Origin: Brachypodium distachyon
Taxonomy: Eukaryota > Streptophyta > Magnoliopsida > Poales > Poaceae
Assembly (NCBI RefSeq): GCF_000005505.3
Contig: NC_016131.3
Coordinates: 64,993,355 to 65,057,354 of the forward strand
Length of the DNA: 64,000 nt
Reading direction: 5' to 3'
Shown here: in pieces, positions 1 through 9,287 of the stretch
Position numbering within the stretch: the first letter of the stretch is position 1
Layout: each line of letters begins with the position of its first letter
Translations under genes and position numbers: made by a program
The notes under the pieces: model-generated
What the model was told of the DNA's origin: nothing
The model's input: only the letters and a program-made list of their open reading frames with translations
Database searches by the model: none

Positions 1-3000
1 CTGTAAAAAAACCTTTTCAGTGCCAGAAAAATTTAGTGTAGCGTGTGCATTTATGGTGGATTAATGCAGCAACCAAATGCTCCACTTTACTCTATTTTTG
101 CAGAAACTTGGTGTCTCCCCTGATTTAGCGTCATATAACATACTTCTGAAGACATGTTGCAATGCTAGAGAGTTCGACTCGGCACAAGAAATTTACGAAG
201 AAATGAAGAAAAAGGAACAGAATGGCCTTTTAAAGCTAGACGTTTTTACATACAGTACGATGATGAAGGTATGAGGATGCTGTTTTTGTTGACAGGTACT
301 TATGTTTTACCTTTTTATGGCTCCATAGTTCTTTTCTCTTTAAATTTCAGGTGTTTGCAGAGGCAAAAATGTGGAAGATGGCTTCCAACATCAAAGAGGA
401 TATGCGAGCAGTTGGTGCTCGTCTTAACCTAGTCACATGGTCATCATTAATCAATGCTTATGCAAATTCCGGTTTGGTTGATGGTGCCATAGAGATCCTT
501 GAAGAGATGATAAGGGATGGTTGTCAACCTACTGCTCCATGCTTCAATATTATCCTTACTGCTTTGGTCAAGTCACGCCAATATGATAGAGCTTTCCGCT
601 TGTTCTATAGCTGGAAGGAATCTGGAATCAGGATATCTCTATCTCTTGAGCAGAAAGGATGTCTTCCTGATAACTTTACATTCTGTAAAGAGCATCCGAG
701 TAGCAATGGTGGCACTATCTTGGAGGTTCCGTTTAGGCCAACAGTTACAACCTATAACATTTTGATGATGGCCTGTGGTACTAATGATGAACGTGCAAGA
801 TCCATAATGAACGAAATGAGGCGAAATGGCCTTTGTCCTGACCGTATTAGCTGGTCCATTCTCATGGATATTTATGGAACATCTCAAAATAGGAATGGAG
901 CTATTCAGGTTAGTCCCAAAGCTTTATGTTAATTTTTCTGTGCATGCTGCACACTATGTGCTGCTATGATATTTGGCCCCACACATACTGTCGTGGCCAC
1001 TCATGAAATAAATATGATCTCATCCACTGCCTCCGCCCCTGATCTCATCATTATTCATTAGTCGAAGTACTTCACTCATTTGTGCAGACTGTGCCTCTTG
1101 TAGACTCAACAACTAATGAATTAAATAAATGTGCAATCTGCAAGATCTTGAACAATTTATTATCAGTCAATCATCAGACTTAAATTTTTCTGCAGTTCAG
1201 ATGGCAAATAGTCCCTCCATCTACGATTGCAGTGTTCATAATGCTGCATCTCGCCCTCTTCAGTTTTTTTGTAGTTCAGATGGCAAATAGTCCTCTTTGA
1301 TTACAACGTTCATAATACTGTATCTCCCCTAAATTGTTGCAGAAAATATTTCCTATCAATGTAGTTGACAAGTGTTATACCATTTTTATCTGGATAAGTA
1401 GAATGTGTTGCTTGCTTCCTTACTTGCTAAATGTGGATTAATATAATCTATTTTTTTTGGGTACAGGCACTCAGAAGAATGCAGCGTGTTGGAATAAAAC
1501 TTAATGTCTCTGCATATACTGTAGCCATTAAGGTTGGTCATTAGGCAACGTAGTTCACTTGGTTAAGATTCAAGGCATTGCGTCATGTTTGTTATAAGTT
1601 TATAACTGCAGTAAGCTTATGCGGCAATTTCCTCCAGGCATGTGTAGAAAGCAAAGATTTGAATACGGCATTACACTTGTTTGAAGAAATGAAAGCACAC
1701 CAACTGAAGCCCAATATGGTGAGTCTCTTTTTAAATTTGTAAGGTACAAAGCTTTGATTCTCCGCTCTACTTTTTTACAAGAAAACTATGACGCTCTACT
1801 TTATCGAATTGTTATTTTCAACCACGACTTAGTTAACACGCAGCATCTAGAGGCAAAGCCTCACACAAGGACTCAGGCTTTACTTTCGTGATCTAAATCA
1901 TTAGTTCTTATCCAAAATACTGTAAGCGCTTCTATAGTTGATTGCTGAATTCTGATGACGCACCCACGGTATCTTTGCTAATTATTTCTTAAATGCTGAG
2001 TATGATTTTTTTCTCAAACACTGATGGCATGTTTGTTAATGTTAGTTTGTAGTATCATACTCCGTACGTCACACGGTTATAAATTCTGAGGATATAAATT
2101 CTGTTGGTTGTCTGCTTTTTAATTAACGTCCATTTTATTATTAGAGGATATTGAACATATGATTCATGGGCAAATTATGAGGAATTGTAAAGGTACATAT
2201 GAGTTACTGAGATACAAATTCATTTTTCAGGTGACATACAGAACTCTCCTGACAGCACGTTGCAAATATGGATCATTACAGGAAATCCAGCAATGCTTGG
2301 CAATCTATCAGGAAATGAGAAAAGCAGGGTACGTGACTAGAATTTCTGTACTCTCTCTTGGGTATTCCTTTGCTTTTCTAATTTTCTTCTTCAGTTCTTC
2401 TAGATGGAGTAATTTCTACTTGTACGGGTGAATGCTCCCACTGTCCTAACCTTGAAATGTGCCTTGAGACCTATTGCAATGAATTTAGGCAGTGGGTATA
2501 CACTATAGAGGTTCCAGTAGAGGCCTTTTCATTACATTTTTTACTTGAACACATGCCTAAGCGCATGTCATTTTGTATTAGAAGAAAGCATCAAGGGATG
2601 TGAGCCGTACAGCAAAGAACCAAACCGAAAAGAAAAGAAAGAGCAATGAAGAATGAAAGACAAAGGAAAAACAGAAGAACTGTACAGCCCTAGCCTACCT
2701 AAGTACCTTGATAATGTAAAGCCTTTCATTGCATACAAAAGAGATATTGGACACTACAAAATCCTTCAAGCTTCAAATTTATAATTTATAAATGCCAACA
2801 AATATCAACGTATGAGCAATCATTCGCTCAATTTTAGTTGGTAATCATTCGATCGTTCCATGGCAGGAAACATGCTGACAACCTGTTGGCTGATAGATAA
2901 CAACATAGGGATTTATCATTATAGGTATTCTTTCTGGGTTAAGTTTGTTGGTTTACCCATGACAGGTATCAAGCATACGACTATTATCTCAAGGAATTGA

Positions 3001-3958
3001 TAGTGGAATGGAGTGAAGGAGTTTTGTCTAGTGAAAGTGTAAATCGAGAGTTTTACCGTTTGGATCTAAAAGACAAGAGGGACAAATTCAACCTTTTTCT
3101 TGAGAAAGTGGCAAGATTTTTGCAGAAAGATGTTGATCAGAACCAAACTGTTGATATTCGTGGCCTTTCAAAGGTAACCTGAGACTGTCTCTAACTACTA
3201 ATGTATGATACAATGCTATTCTTTTTTCGAGAATATGCGGAAGAGCTGCCTATCTTTGCATTAATAGAAGGGCAGACAGCCAGTCACAATCCACAGATCT
3301 AGCAATCTGTTGAAACTTGAAATGTCATTTTGCATCAACGTGATACATGATTTGCATGATAACATGTAACTCCAGTGACATAGTTTGAATTCTGTTGCAC
3401 CTCCTTACAGAATCCATCCCTTAGTCATGCACTCAACTCTATATTTCACAGGTTGAAGCTCGCATTGTCGTTCTTTCAACTCTGCGCAAGATCAAAGAGA
3501 AGTGTCATCTAGGTAATCTTCAACTCTGTTGTTTTATCTGTTTGATTGTATTAGAATCAAAATATTTCTAGAATCAATATTGTAGTACCAAGATTCTAGC
3601 TAATGATACAACCTTTCTACTTTGTTCTTACTTTTGAGTAGGAAGAGCAGTCCAGGATGATTTGGTCATAATCACCGGTCATGAGAAGACATCATACACT
3701 CATGTCGAAACTACTGCTGTCGATGTCGAGCGTGCAATAATTGCTGTTTTGACGGATGAACTGGGTCTTGAAGTTTTTATTGGTCTTGAAAGCCGTCTTC
3801 CTCCTATTTCGTCCAAACTCAAAGCTTCCCCTCACGCTAGGAATGACTTAGAACAAGCATCTAAACATTTTGCTAGGAGACCACAGGGAATGATAAAAGT
3901 CACTACCAACTCACTGAATCATTGGTTGAAGAGGAAAGTTACGAGGGATGTACAGTGA
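1..3958 (+). CDS. PPR-SMR protein, 5'-truncated by the window (At5g02830-like)
   Basis: Pentatricopeptide repeat protein with a C-terminal SMR-like domain, likely an organellar RNA-binding protein. Visible exons are 104-268, 351-908, 1467-1532, 1638-1718, 2231-2328, 2966-3173, 3452-3512 and 3642-3958. They join in frame to 517 codons and stop at TGA 3956-3958. The upstream exons lie outside the window. PPR helices are recognisable by motifs such as PDLASYNILLKTC, LVTWSSLINAYANSGLVDGA, TVTTYNILMMACG and VTYRTLLTARC, each about 35 residues apart. The last two exons and the end of the one before carry the SMR-like region: VDIRGLS, a helix VEARIVVLSTLRKIKEK, then DDLVIITGHEK. The canonical SMR signatures LDxHG and TGxG are both altered here. 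The family has about eight Arabidopsis members, including GUN1 and pTAC2. The At5g02830 assignment rests on sequence memory and on the neighbouring TOP6A gene. Any transit peptide would be outside the window. Confidence 0.88.
1191..1328. repeat. Imperfect tandem duplication in a PPR gene intron
   Basis: Two copies of a roughly 65-bp segment lie in the intron after the 351-908 exon. Copy 1 is 1191-1256 and copy 2 starts at about 1271. Both share GTTCAGATGGCAAATAGTCC and then GTTCATAAT-CTG-ATCTC. They differ by several substitutions and small indels, so the duplication is not recent. No effect on splicing is evident. Confidence 0.7.
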
Positions 3959-5149
3959 TATTTCCTTAGGGCATTCTTCATTTTGGTCAATTTATACCTG
4001 CAAGATGATTTTGAGATAGGATGATGTACATACAACAGGCTATTGCTAGGTTGCTCCTGATGTCCCCCGGGACCCAGCACAAGACGGTTTGAGAAGGAAA
4101 GATTTGTTGGCGGTCAATGTAGCCTGAAATGGCCCACGGTATATCTAGATACCTGAAAAAAAAGAAGTATATCTAGATACATGAAAAAAATTTGTGTTGT
4201 AAATTAGTTGTATCAGTTCTCTCATCCGGGCACCATACAGGTTTAAATTTTGAAGTGTTGATAATTGCTGTAATCGCCAATCTTCCACAGCAAACGACAG
4301 AACATGCTAACCCACACAAACTTGTGTTGGCTTACTAGCGACTCCCATACTGGCTGAAATATATACCTGTCTTATTGTACATCTTTCATCAACAGGTTTA
4401 GGCTATCTGGTAATCTGGCCAGGGCATGCTTTTGCATCAAACTTGTGTACAAATGCTGAGATGAACTACATACATTAGTTTAAATAGGATGCAAAAGGCA
4501 TGATAGTTCTAAGCTCTACCATCCAATGTCCCAGATGGATACTTTCATCTAAATACAGGTCTCACAAGTTCTACTTTTTCAGCAGAAGAAAAAGAAACAT
4601 ATGATTTTCAAATACAGAAGTCATACAAAGGGATTGTCACACACGTTACAGTATGGTACGAATTAGGTATTCCTCTTGCATGCCAAATTGCTCCTAGAAG
4701 CTTTCGACCAAGCTTCCCCAGTGAGAAAATATCATCTACAATCGCAAACATGTTGTCAGCCCTACTAATCTCCCCCAGTAAAAGAATATCATCATCTGCA
4801 ACCGGAAATATGATACTAGTTCTAGTAACATATTAGTATAATAGTATTTGTTAACTCATGCATCTTTGATTTAGCATTCTGGATTCTGTCTTGGTCTAAT
4901 TGTCATGCTGAAGGATGCTTTTGTATACAAGTGCTAAGGTATAATAAAAACCATTAGTTCTCTCAGACAATGAATGTTCTCCACTTAAGTTGCATGAGGG
5001 ACGTGTACTTGGTGAAATGCACTTTATCAGATTGCCATTAACCGCATTCATCCTTTAAAATGAAAGCAACGTAAGTACCTAACACATTAACAGAGCAACA
5101 TGATGATAAAGCAAGAAAACGACCTATTTACCTGTCATCAAAGGATATC
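3959..5149. other. Convergent intergenic region between PPR-SMR and TOP6A genes
   Basis: This holds the 3' ends of two genes that face each other. It is AT-rich and has no open frame resembling a known protein. A short direct repeat (TATATCTAGATAC followed by TGAAAAAA) occurs twice at about 4140-4190. I see no transposon ends or RNA gene. Confidence 0.6.
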
Positions 5150-6466
5150 TCAAATCCAGTCCTCCTGTTGCAGCTTAAGTGGCAGATAGACCTCTGTCAG
5201 GTACTGGAACCCAAACGAGCTCAGAGCCTGAATTTCAGCCTTCTGCTTTGTTCGCAACATCGTCTCCAGCTCCTTCACCCACCCTTCATTCTGCTTCACA
5301 AAGTCCTCCTCTAACATCTCCTTCCCCACTTTCATATCGTGATCAGTCATCGGAAGCCGGCACTGCTCTGGTACCCTGTACTTGTCCAGGTCGCTTGGCC
5401 GCACACCGAGCCACTTGATATCAGGCGTAGTCAGATTGGCACTGTCATACGACATGTTTTTGGAGCCACACATGTAGACTGACAAGATCTTCAGACCATA
5501 TGGATCAGAGTCCACCAATGCGAGCACCGGCAGTTTCAGCTCCACCTTAAGTCGCCGTAAGAACAACCGGGTGGCAACATCCGGCTGCCCCTTCGCTGTC
5601 AATATGATGCATGGGAAGCGGTTGTAGAACCTGTCCTCGGCGAGGCGCATGAAGGCAGCATCCTTCTCCACTAGCAAGATGAACAGAGCGTCGCTCTCAA
5701 TGCCCGAGACCCTGTCAATGTTGGGAGGGATGGCCTTCCCGCCGACGCCCATTCGCGTGCAGTCGATCCTGTCGCCGTCATCAGCAAAGATGAGTCGGCC
5801 GACAACGACGCCCTTCTCGGAGGCAACGACATGGAGTGATGAGCGAGTGCATCCGAGCATGCAAGACACGTCATCGAGGACAGCGTCGGACTGGGATTGG
5901 TCGCCGAAGAGCTTGACGTCCGTGTAGAAGAGATCCCTCTTGGTGACGTGGATTCCCCTGCGCAGGACGGCGTGGACGAGGGAAAGGACGCGCGCCGTGA
6001 CGGTGGCCTTGCGCGCGGTGCCGACGCTGGCGAAGGGCCTTGCGGACTCGCGGCGGAGGAGGACGATGCGGTCGAGTTCCGGGAGGTAGACCTGGTTGGT
6101 GGAGGTGCGGGAGGGGACAGAGAAGGAGAAGCCACGGCCTTCCAGGATGCTGCGCGCGACGGAGAGCACGAGGCGGTTGATGCGGGAGGTGACGGAGGTG
6201 ATGTCCTGGTCCGCCACCACGATGTAGGATGAGTTGGCGGAGGTTGGGTCGTCGGCGGTGAGGGCTTTCGCCGCGGCGGAGGACGTGCCCGCGGGCTTGG
6301 ATTTGGAGGAGGCGGAGGCGAGGGCGCGGAGGGAGGCGAGGATGGAGGCATCGGGGCGGAGCTTCGAGCGGAGGGATTCGGCGTAGGACGCGGCTGCCGA
6401 GGCGGCGCGCGGTCTCTTTGAGGTGGATCCCGCAGCGGCACCGCCGCGGCGCTTTCTCTCCGACAT
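5150..6466 (-). CDS. TOP6A: DNA topoisomerase VI subunit A (SPO11-3/RHL2/BIN5 type)
   Basis: Catalytic A subunit of plant topoisomerase VI, a type IIB enzyme that works with TOP6B in the nucleus. In Arabidopsis it is needed for endoreduplication and normal cell size. The gene is a single 438-codon exon. I chose ATG 6466 (MSERKRRGG) over an in-frame ATG at 6493 because its basic Ser/Ala-rich start matches plant orthologues. The winged-helix domain carries the motif [12 protein letters not shown]; its Tyr181 is the expected DNA-cleaving tyrosine. The Toprim domain follows, with acidic Glu267 (LLVEKDA) and DSD at 319-321 ([10 protein letters not shown]) as Mg2+ ligands. Length agrees with the plant family (about 430 residues), unlike meiotic SPO11-1 and SPO11-2, which are more divergent. 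All catalytic residues are present, so it looks functional. It is convergent with the PPR-SMR gene. Confidence 0.95.
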   Translation of the reverse strand: MSERKRRGGAAAGSTSKRPRAASAAASYAESLRSKLRPDASILASLRALASASSKSKPAGTSSAAAKALTADDPTSANSSYIVVADQDITSVTSRINRLVLSVARSILEGRGFSFSVPSRTSTNQVYLPELDRIVLLRRESARPFASVGTARKATVTARVLSLVHAVLRRGIHVTKRDLFYTDVKLFGDQSQSDAVLDDVSCMLGCTRSSLHVVASEKGVVVGRLIFADDGDRIDCTRMGVGGKAIPPNIDRVSGIESDALFILLVEKDAAFMRLAEDRFYNRFPCIILTAKGQPDVATRLFLRRLKVELKLPVLALVDSDPYGLKILSVYMCGSKNMSYDSANLTTPDIKWLGVRPSDLDKYRVPEQCRLPMTDHDMKVGKEMLEEDFVKQNEGWVKELETMLRTKQKAEIQALSSFGFQYLTEVYLPLKLQQEDWI

Positions 6467-6767
6467 GCTGAGAGCTTCGAAGGAGGGAAACACGCGGAGA
6501 GGGCGCTACGGCGGAGGCGGCGGCCGGGCGGCGCGATTCGAACTCGAGTAGTCGAGTGTCGCTGAGGTTTTGGTTGGGGGCGAAGGGATGGAGAGTCACT
6601 ACCCCCTATAGGCCGCGCGGTGGCCCACGACTCCACGAGGCCTAGGTTGGCTAATCTCTGGCCCAACACAATTGTCTCGTGCCTTTGCATTTTCTTTTCT
6701 CGATGTCAGGTTTCGCGTCTGGACTCTGAAGCAAGCATGCAGGCGAAAGCACAGCGAGCACACGCAT

Positions 6768-6776
6768 CTTGTAAAA
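6768..6776. repeat. 9-bp target-site duplication, left (CTTGTAAAA)
   Basis: The nine bases CTTGTAAAA sit directly before the left terminal inverted repeat. They recur exactly at 8979-8987 after the right one. A 9-bp duplication is the hallmark of Mutator superfamily insertion. Confidence 0.92.
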
Positions 6777-7137
6777 GAAAGAAGTCCATTTTTCACCCTC
6801 AAATGTGACCCTATCGCCGGATAACTCCCGAATTGCAAAACCGGTTATTTAGATCTCTGAATTCGCTAATACCAGATAAATCACCCCATTAGCGGTATTT
6901 GAGCTGACGTGGCACATTTGAGACGGTTTAGTGTGTGATTACGCAAAGTGGACCAATTTGTTGATTGCTGAGGTGGCACGGCGGTTAAATCGCCCGCGAT
7001 TCCTTTCCTCTCCCGACCCCTTCGTCTTCTCTCGTTCTCTCCGTCGCTCCTTCACCAATCTGGCCGCCGCGGCAACGAATCTCGGCGGAGAGCTGCGCGC
7101 ATGAGCAGGGGGCGGGGACGGTCATCGCATTCCCGCC

Positions 7138-8303
7138 ATGGATAAAGGTCAGCGCAATTCAATCTCCCAGTCCGTATGGGTCTTCAACTGGGTAGGATTT
7201 TGCAGTTCATAGGGTTTGGGCGGACGGGGACGAAATTGAGGTCTGCTGGTCGTATCCTTCAATTTGTTGCATCGTTAGGCTCTGATGATTTCGACCCGCT
7301 GGACTATCTGTTGATTAGATATCGTATTTGCGGGAAGTTTGTGACGAGGCATGGGGTGATGACCTACGTGGGTGGGATAACTAGGTTGTACCACCTGGAC
7401 AGGGACAAGCTTTGCTATCAGAAAATCATGGATTTTTTGAAGGATATGATCAGTGTTGAGCTAGACTGGTTAGATGACAGGAGGCAAGTCAAGATTTATT
7501 GCCTTTCCCCTGTTAAAGCAGTAGATGATGGACTATCATTGTTGTACGATGATGCCTCGGTACGTAGGATGGACAGTCAGATTACAGATGGTGGAGTTGC
7601 AGAGCTATTTGTTGAGCATTTTGAGTATGAATCTGATGAGAATGAGAATGAGAATCAGTCAGATGGTGACTGGGAGCCAGATAATCAACCTGGTGTTCTT
7701 CAACTTACAAGTTCAGATAATTCAGATGAGGAAGAAGCAGAGGAGCAAGCAGAAGAGGAGCAAGCAGTAGAGGAACCAATAGCAGAGGAGTCAGTTGGAT
7801 TGGTAAACACAAGACTTGCTGAGACAAACTCCAAGCAGAAAGGAACTAAATTTCCACTGTTACCTGTTCAACCAGTTGGGACTGATTATGTGATATCTCT
7901 GTTATCTGATGCTCCCACAGAAACAACAATAGAAGATGGAATGGAAAAGCTGCTCATCTCACCCAGTAAAGAAGAGTTGGCTGGAAGGAGTACTCCAGAG
8001 GAAATTGGTGATGATGCTGAAAAGGAGTCATCAAATTCAAAAGACATGACTCCAAGTAAGAAGGATTTAGATGCTGAACTCAGGAGATTTAGGGAGATAT
8101 ATGGGTACAACAATCATCTTCTGCAATCCTCTTCTGCATCTCAGTTAACTGCATTTCAACATCAGCAGCCTCTGCCTTCAGCACTTCATTCTCCTTCCTC
8201 CATTTCAGACAAAAATCACGAAGATCCCCGATCAATTCTCGAAGAAATGTTGTTGTCGGAGGGTCATGGCAGACAAATAACTTGTAGCCCCCCAGAACCC
8301 TAA
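7138..8303 (+). CDS. MULE-carried PB1-like (MURA N-terminal) protein, truncated transposase relative
   Basis: A two-exon model fits: 7138-7147 (ATGGATAAAG, then GT) and 7279-8303. It reads MDKGSDDFDPLDYLLIRY and onward. An unspliced reading would instead start at 7176. The first 115 or so residues resemble the PB1-like domain at the N-terminus of grass MuDR transposases: a GKFV-TYVGG strand, a Y-KIMDFLKD helix, LSLLYDDASV and a final VAELFVEHFE. An acidic, Glu/Asp/Asn-rich tract follows (EQAEEEQAVEE). There is no zinc finger, DDE core or SWIM domain. The last 70 codons (8089-8303) overlap a minus-strand gene in antisense, so the natural C-terminus may lie earlier, near DLDAELRRFREIYG. It could be a transposase remnant or a small accessory protein. 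Confidence 0.6.
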
Positions 8304-8652
8304 AGAAACAACAAAACATCATATTTACAGGGTAATGCAAAATTTCTGCTCACTGAATGCCTCAGTCAAGAGAACTTACCCGGCGGAAGGGGCATGTGTG
8401 GTATCTTCACCCTAGGTTAAGCACGCTCCACGAAATCCAACGGGGTGCCTTCAACCCGCAGTGGCAGATCACCGCCGACGAGTAATCCAGTGGCATCTCG
8501 CAGTATGGGATTGGCGATGATGAGACGGGAGCCCGCGAGCATGAAACCCTAGAGGACGACGACCTGCCGCGCTGCTCCATGGAGGACCTGCCGCGATGCT
8601 CCATCGACGACCCGCTGCGCTGCTCCATGGAGGACCCGCCGCGATGCTCCAT
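8089..8652 (-). pseudogene. MULE-carried GRF-type zinc-finger gene, disabled
   Basis: On the minus strand, exon 1 encodes 8-residue repeats (MEHRGGSS, MEQRSGSS and variants). A GRF zinc-finger start follows: CHCGLKAPRWISWS, then RYHTCPFRR. A TGA at 8407-8409 stands where this family usually has Arg (N-P-G-R-R-Y), consistent with a CGA to TGA change. A GT-AG intron (about 8295-8379) leads to exon 2, with VCHDPPTTTFLRELIGDLRD and a coiled-coil-like helix to the TAA at 8089. Residues expected to be Cys and Trp in the second half of the finger read as Tyr and Cys. The simplest splice does not keep frame into exon 2. Small GRF-finger genes are common in grasses. I call this copy a pseudogene. Confidence 0.6.
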
Positions 8653-8670
8653 CGATGACCCGCCGCGATT
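8560..8670. repeat. 24-bp tandem repeat, about 4.5 copies
   Basis: The unit alternates between GGAGGACCTGCCGCGATGCTCCAT-like and CGACGACCCGCTGCGCTGCTCCAT-like forms. Because 24 is a multiple of 3, the array stays open in several frames. On the minus strand it encodes the repeated octapeptide M-E-(H/Q)-R-(G/S)-(G/R)-S-S ahead of the zinc finger. Confidence 0.8.
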
Positions 8671-8978
8671 TCTAGGGTTTCCAGGTGGGGAATCGAGAAC
8701 GATTTTGAATATGGCCAGCGGGAATCGAGAGGCACTTCGCAAAAAAAAAGGAATCGCGGGCGATTTAACCGCCGTGCCACCTCAGCAGTCAACAAATCGG
8801 TCCACTTTGCCTAATCACCCACTAAACCGCCTCAAATGTGCCACATCAGCTCAAATACCGCTAATGGGGGTGATTTATCTGGTATTAGCGAATTTAGTGA
8901 TCTAAATAACCGGTTTTGCAATTCGGAGGGTTATCCGGCTATAGGGTCACATTTGAGGGTGAAAAATGGACTTCTTTC

Positions 8979-8987
8979 CTTGTAAAA
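8979..8987. repeat. 9-bp target-site duplication, right (CTTGTAAAA)
   Basis: Exact copy of the nine bases before the left end of the 2.2-kb MULE. It confirms the element boundary. Confidence 0.92.
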
Positions 8988-9287
8988 TGTACTCCTCCTT
9001 AGATTGTTATAATTCGTGTAGCAGGGTTACCAGGGTATATGATACAACGATGTACATGACTTGCTCCGAACGGGCAAAACTTTGTACATGCACACTACAC
9101 AGGTGTAGTTGAGGCTTGGGGCTTGGGGTTTTACTAAAACCTGGAAGTGGCCAACTGGCCCTTTTTTTAACTTTACTTCACTACTAGTATACTGTAGTAC
9201 TGTACTAGTATATCAGAACATGAGAGACTGGGGATACTACTGGGTTTATTCTTATTTCCAATCTGAGATTTAATCAACACTGTAGAT

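Larger units (their letters stand above)
6777..8978. mobile_element. Mutator-like element (MULE), 2.2 kb, about 230-bp TIRs
   Basis: The ends begin GAAAGAAGTCC and are inverted copies for about 230 bp: 6777 to about 7006 against about 8748-8978. They show only scattered mismatches and are flanked by a perfect 9-bp target duplication. The interior has a plus-strand gene with an N-terminal domain like those of MuDR-type transposases. It also has a minus-strand GRF zinc-finger gene pointing the other way. There is no DDE catalytic domain, so the element is non-autonomous and must have been moved by a transposase supplied elsewhere. The perfect target duplication suggests a fairly recent insertion between the TOP6A and AAED1 genes. 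Confidence 0.9.

Noticed and set aside
5179..6690. Several long open frames on both strands over the TOP6A gene
   Set aside because: They are GC-driven shadows of the real minus-strand frame, rich in Pro/Ser/Arg, and lack any family motif.
7886..8113. Minus-strand frame inside the MULE's plus-strand gene
   Set aside because: It overlaps the supported plus-strand coding region in antisense with no domain similarity.
8560..8670. Short regular repeats as a CRISPR-like array
   Set aside because: The units are directly adjacent with no unique spacers, and this is plant nuclear DNA.
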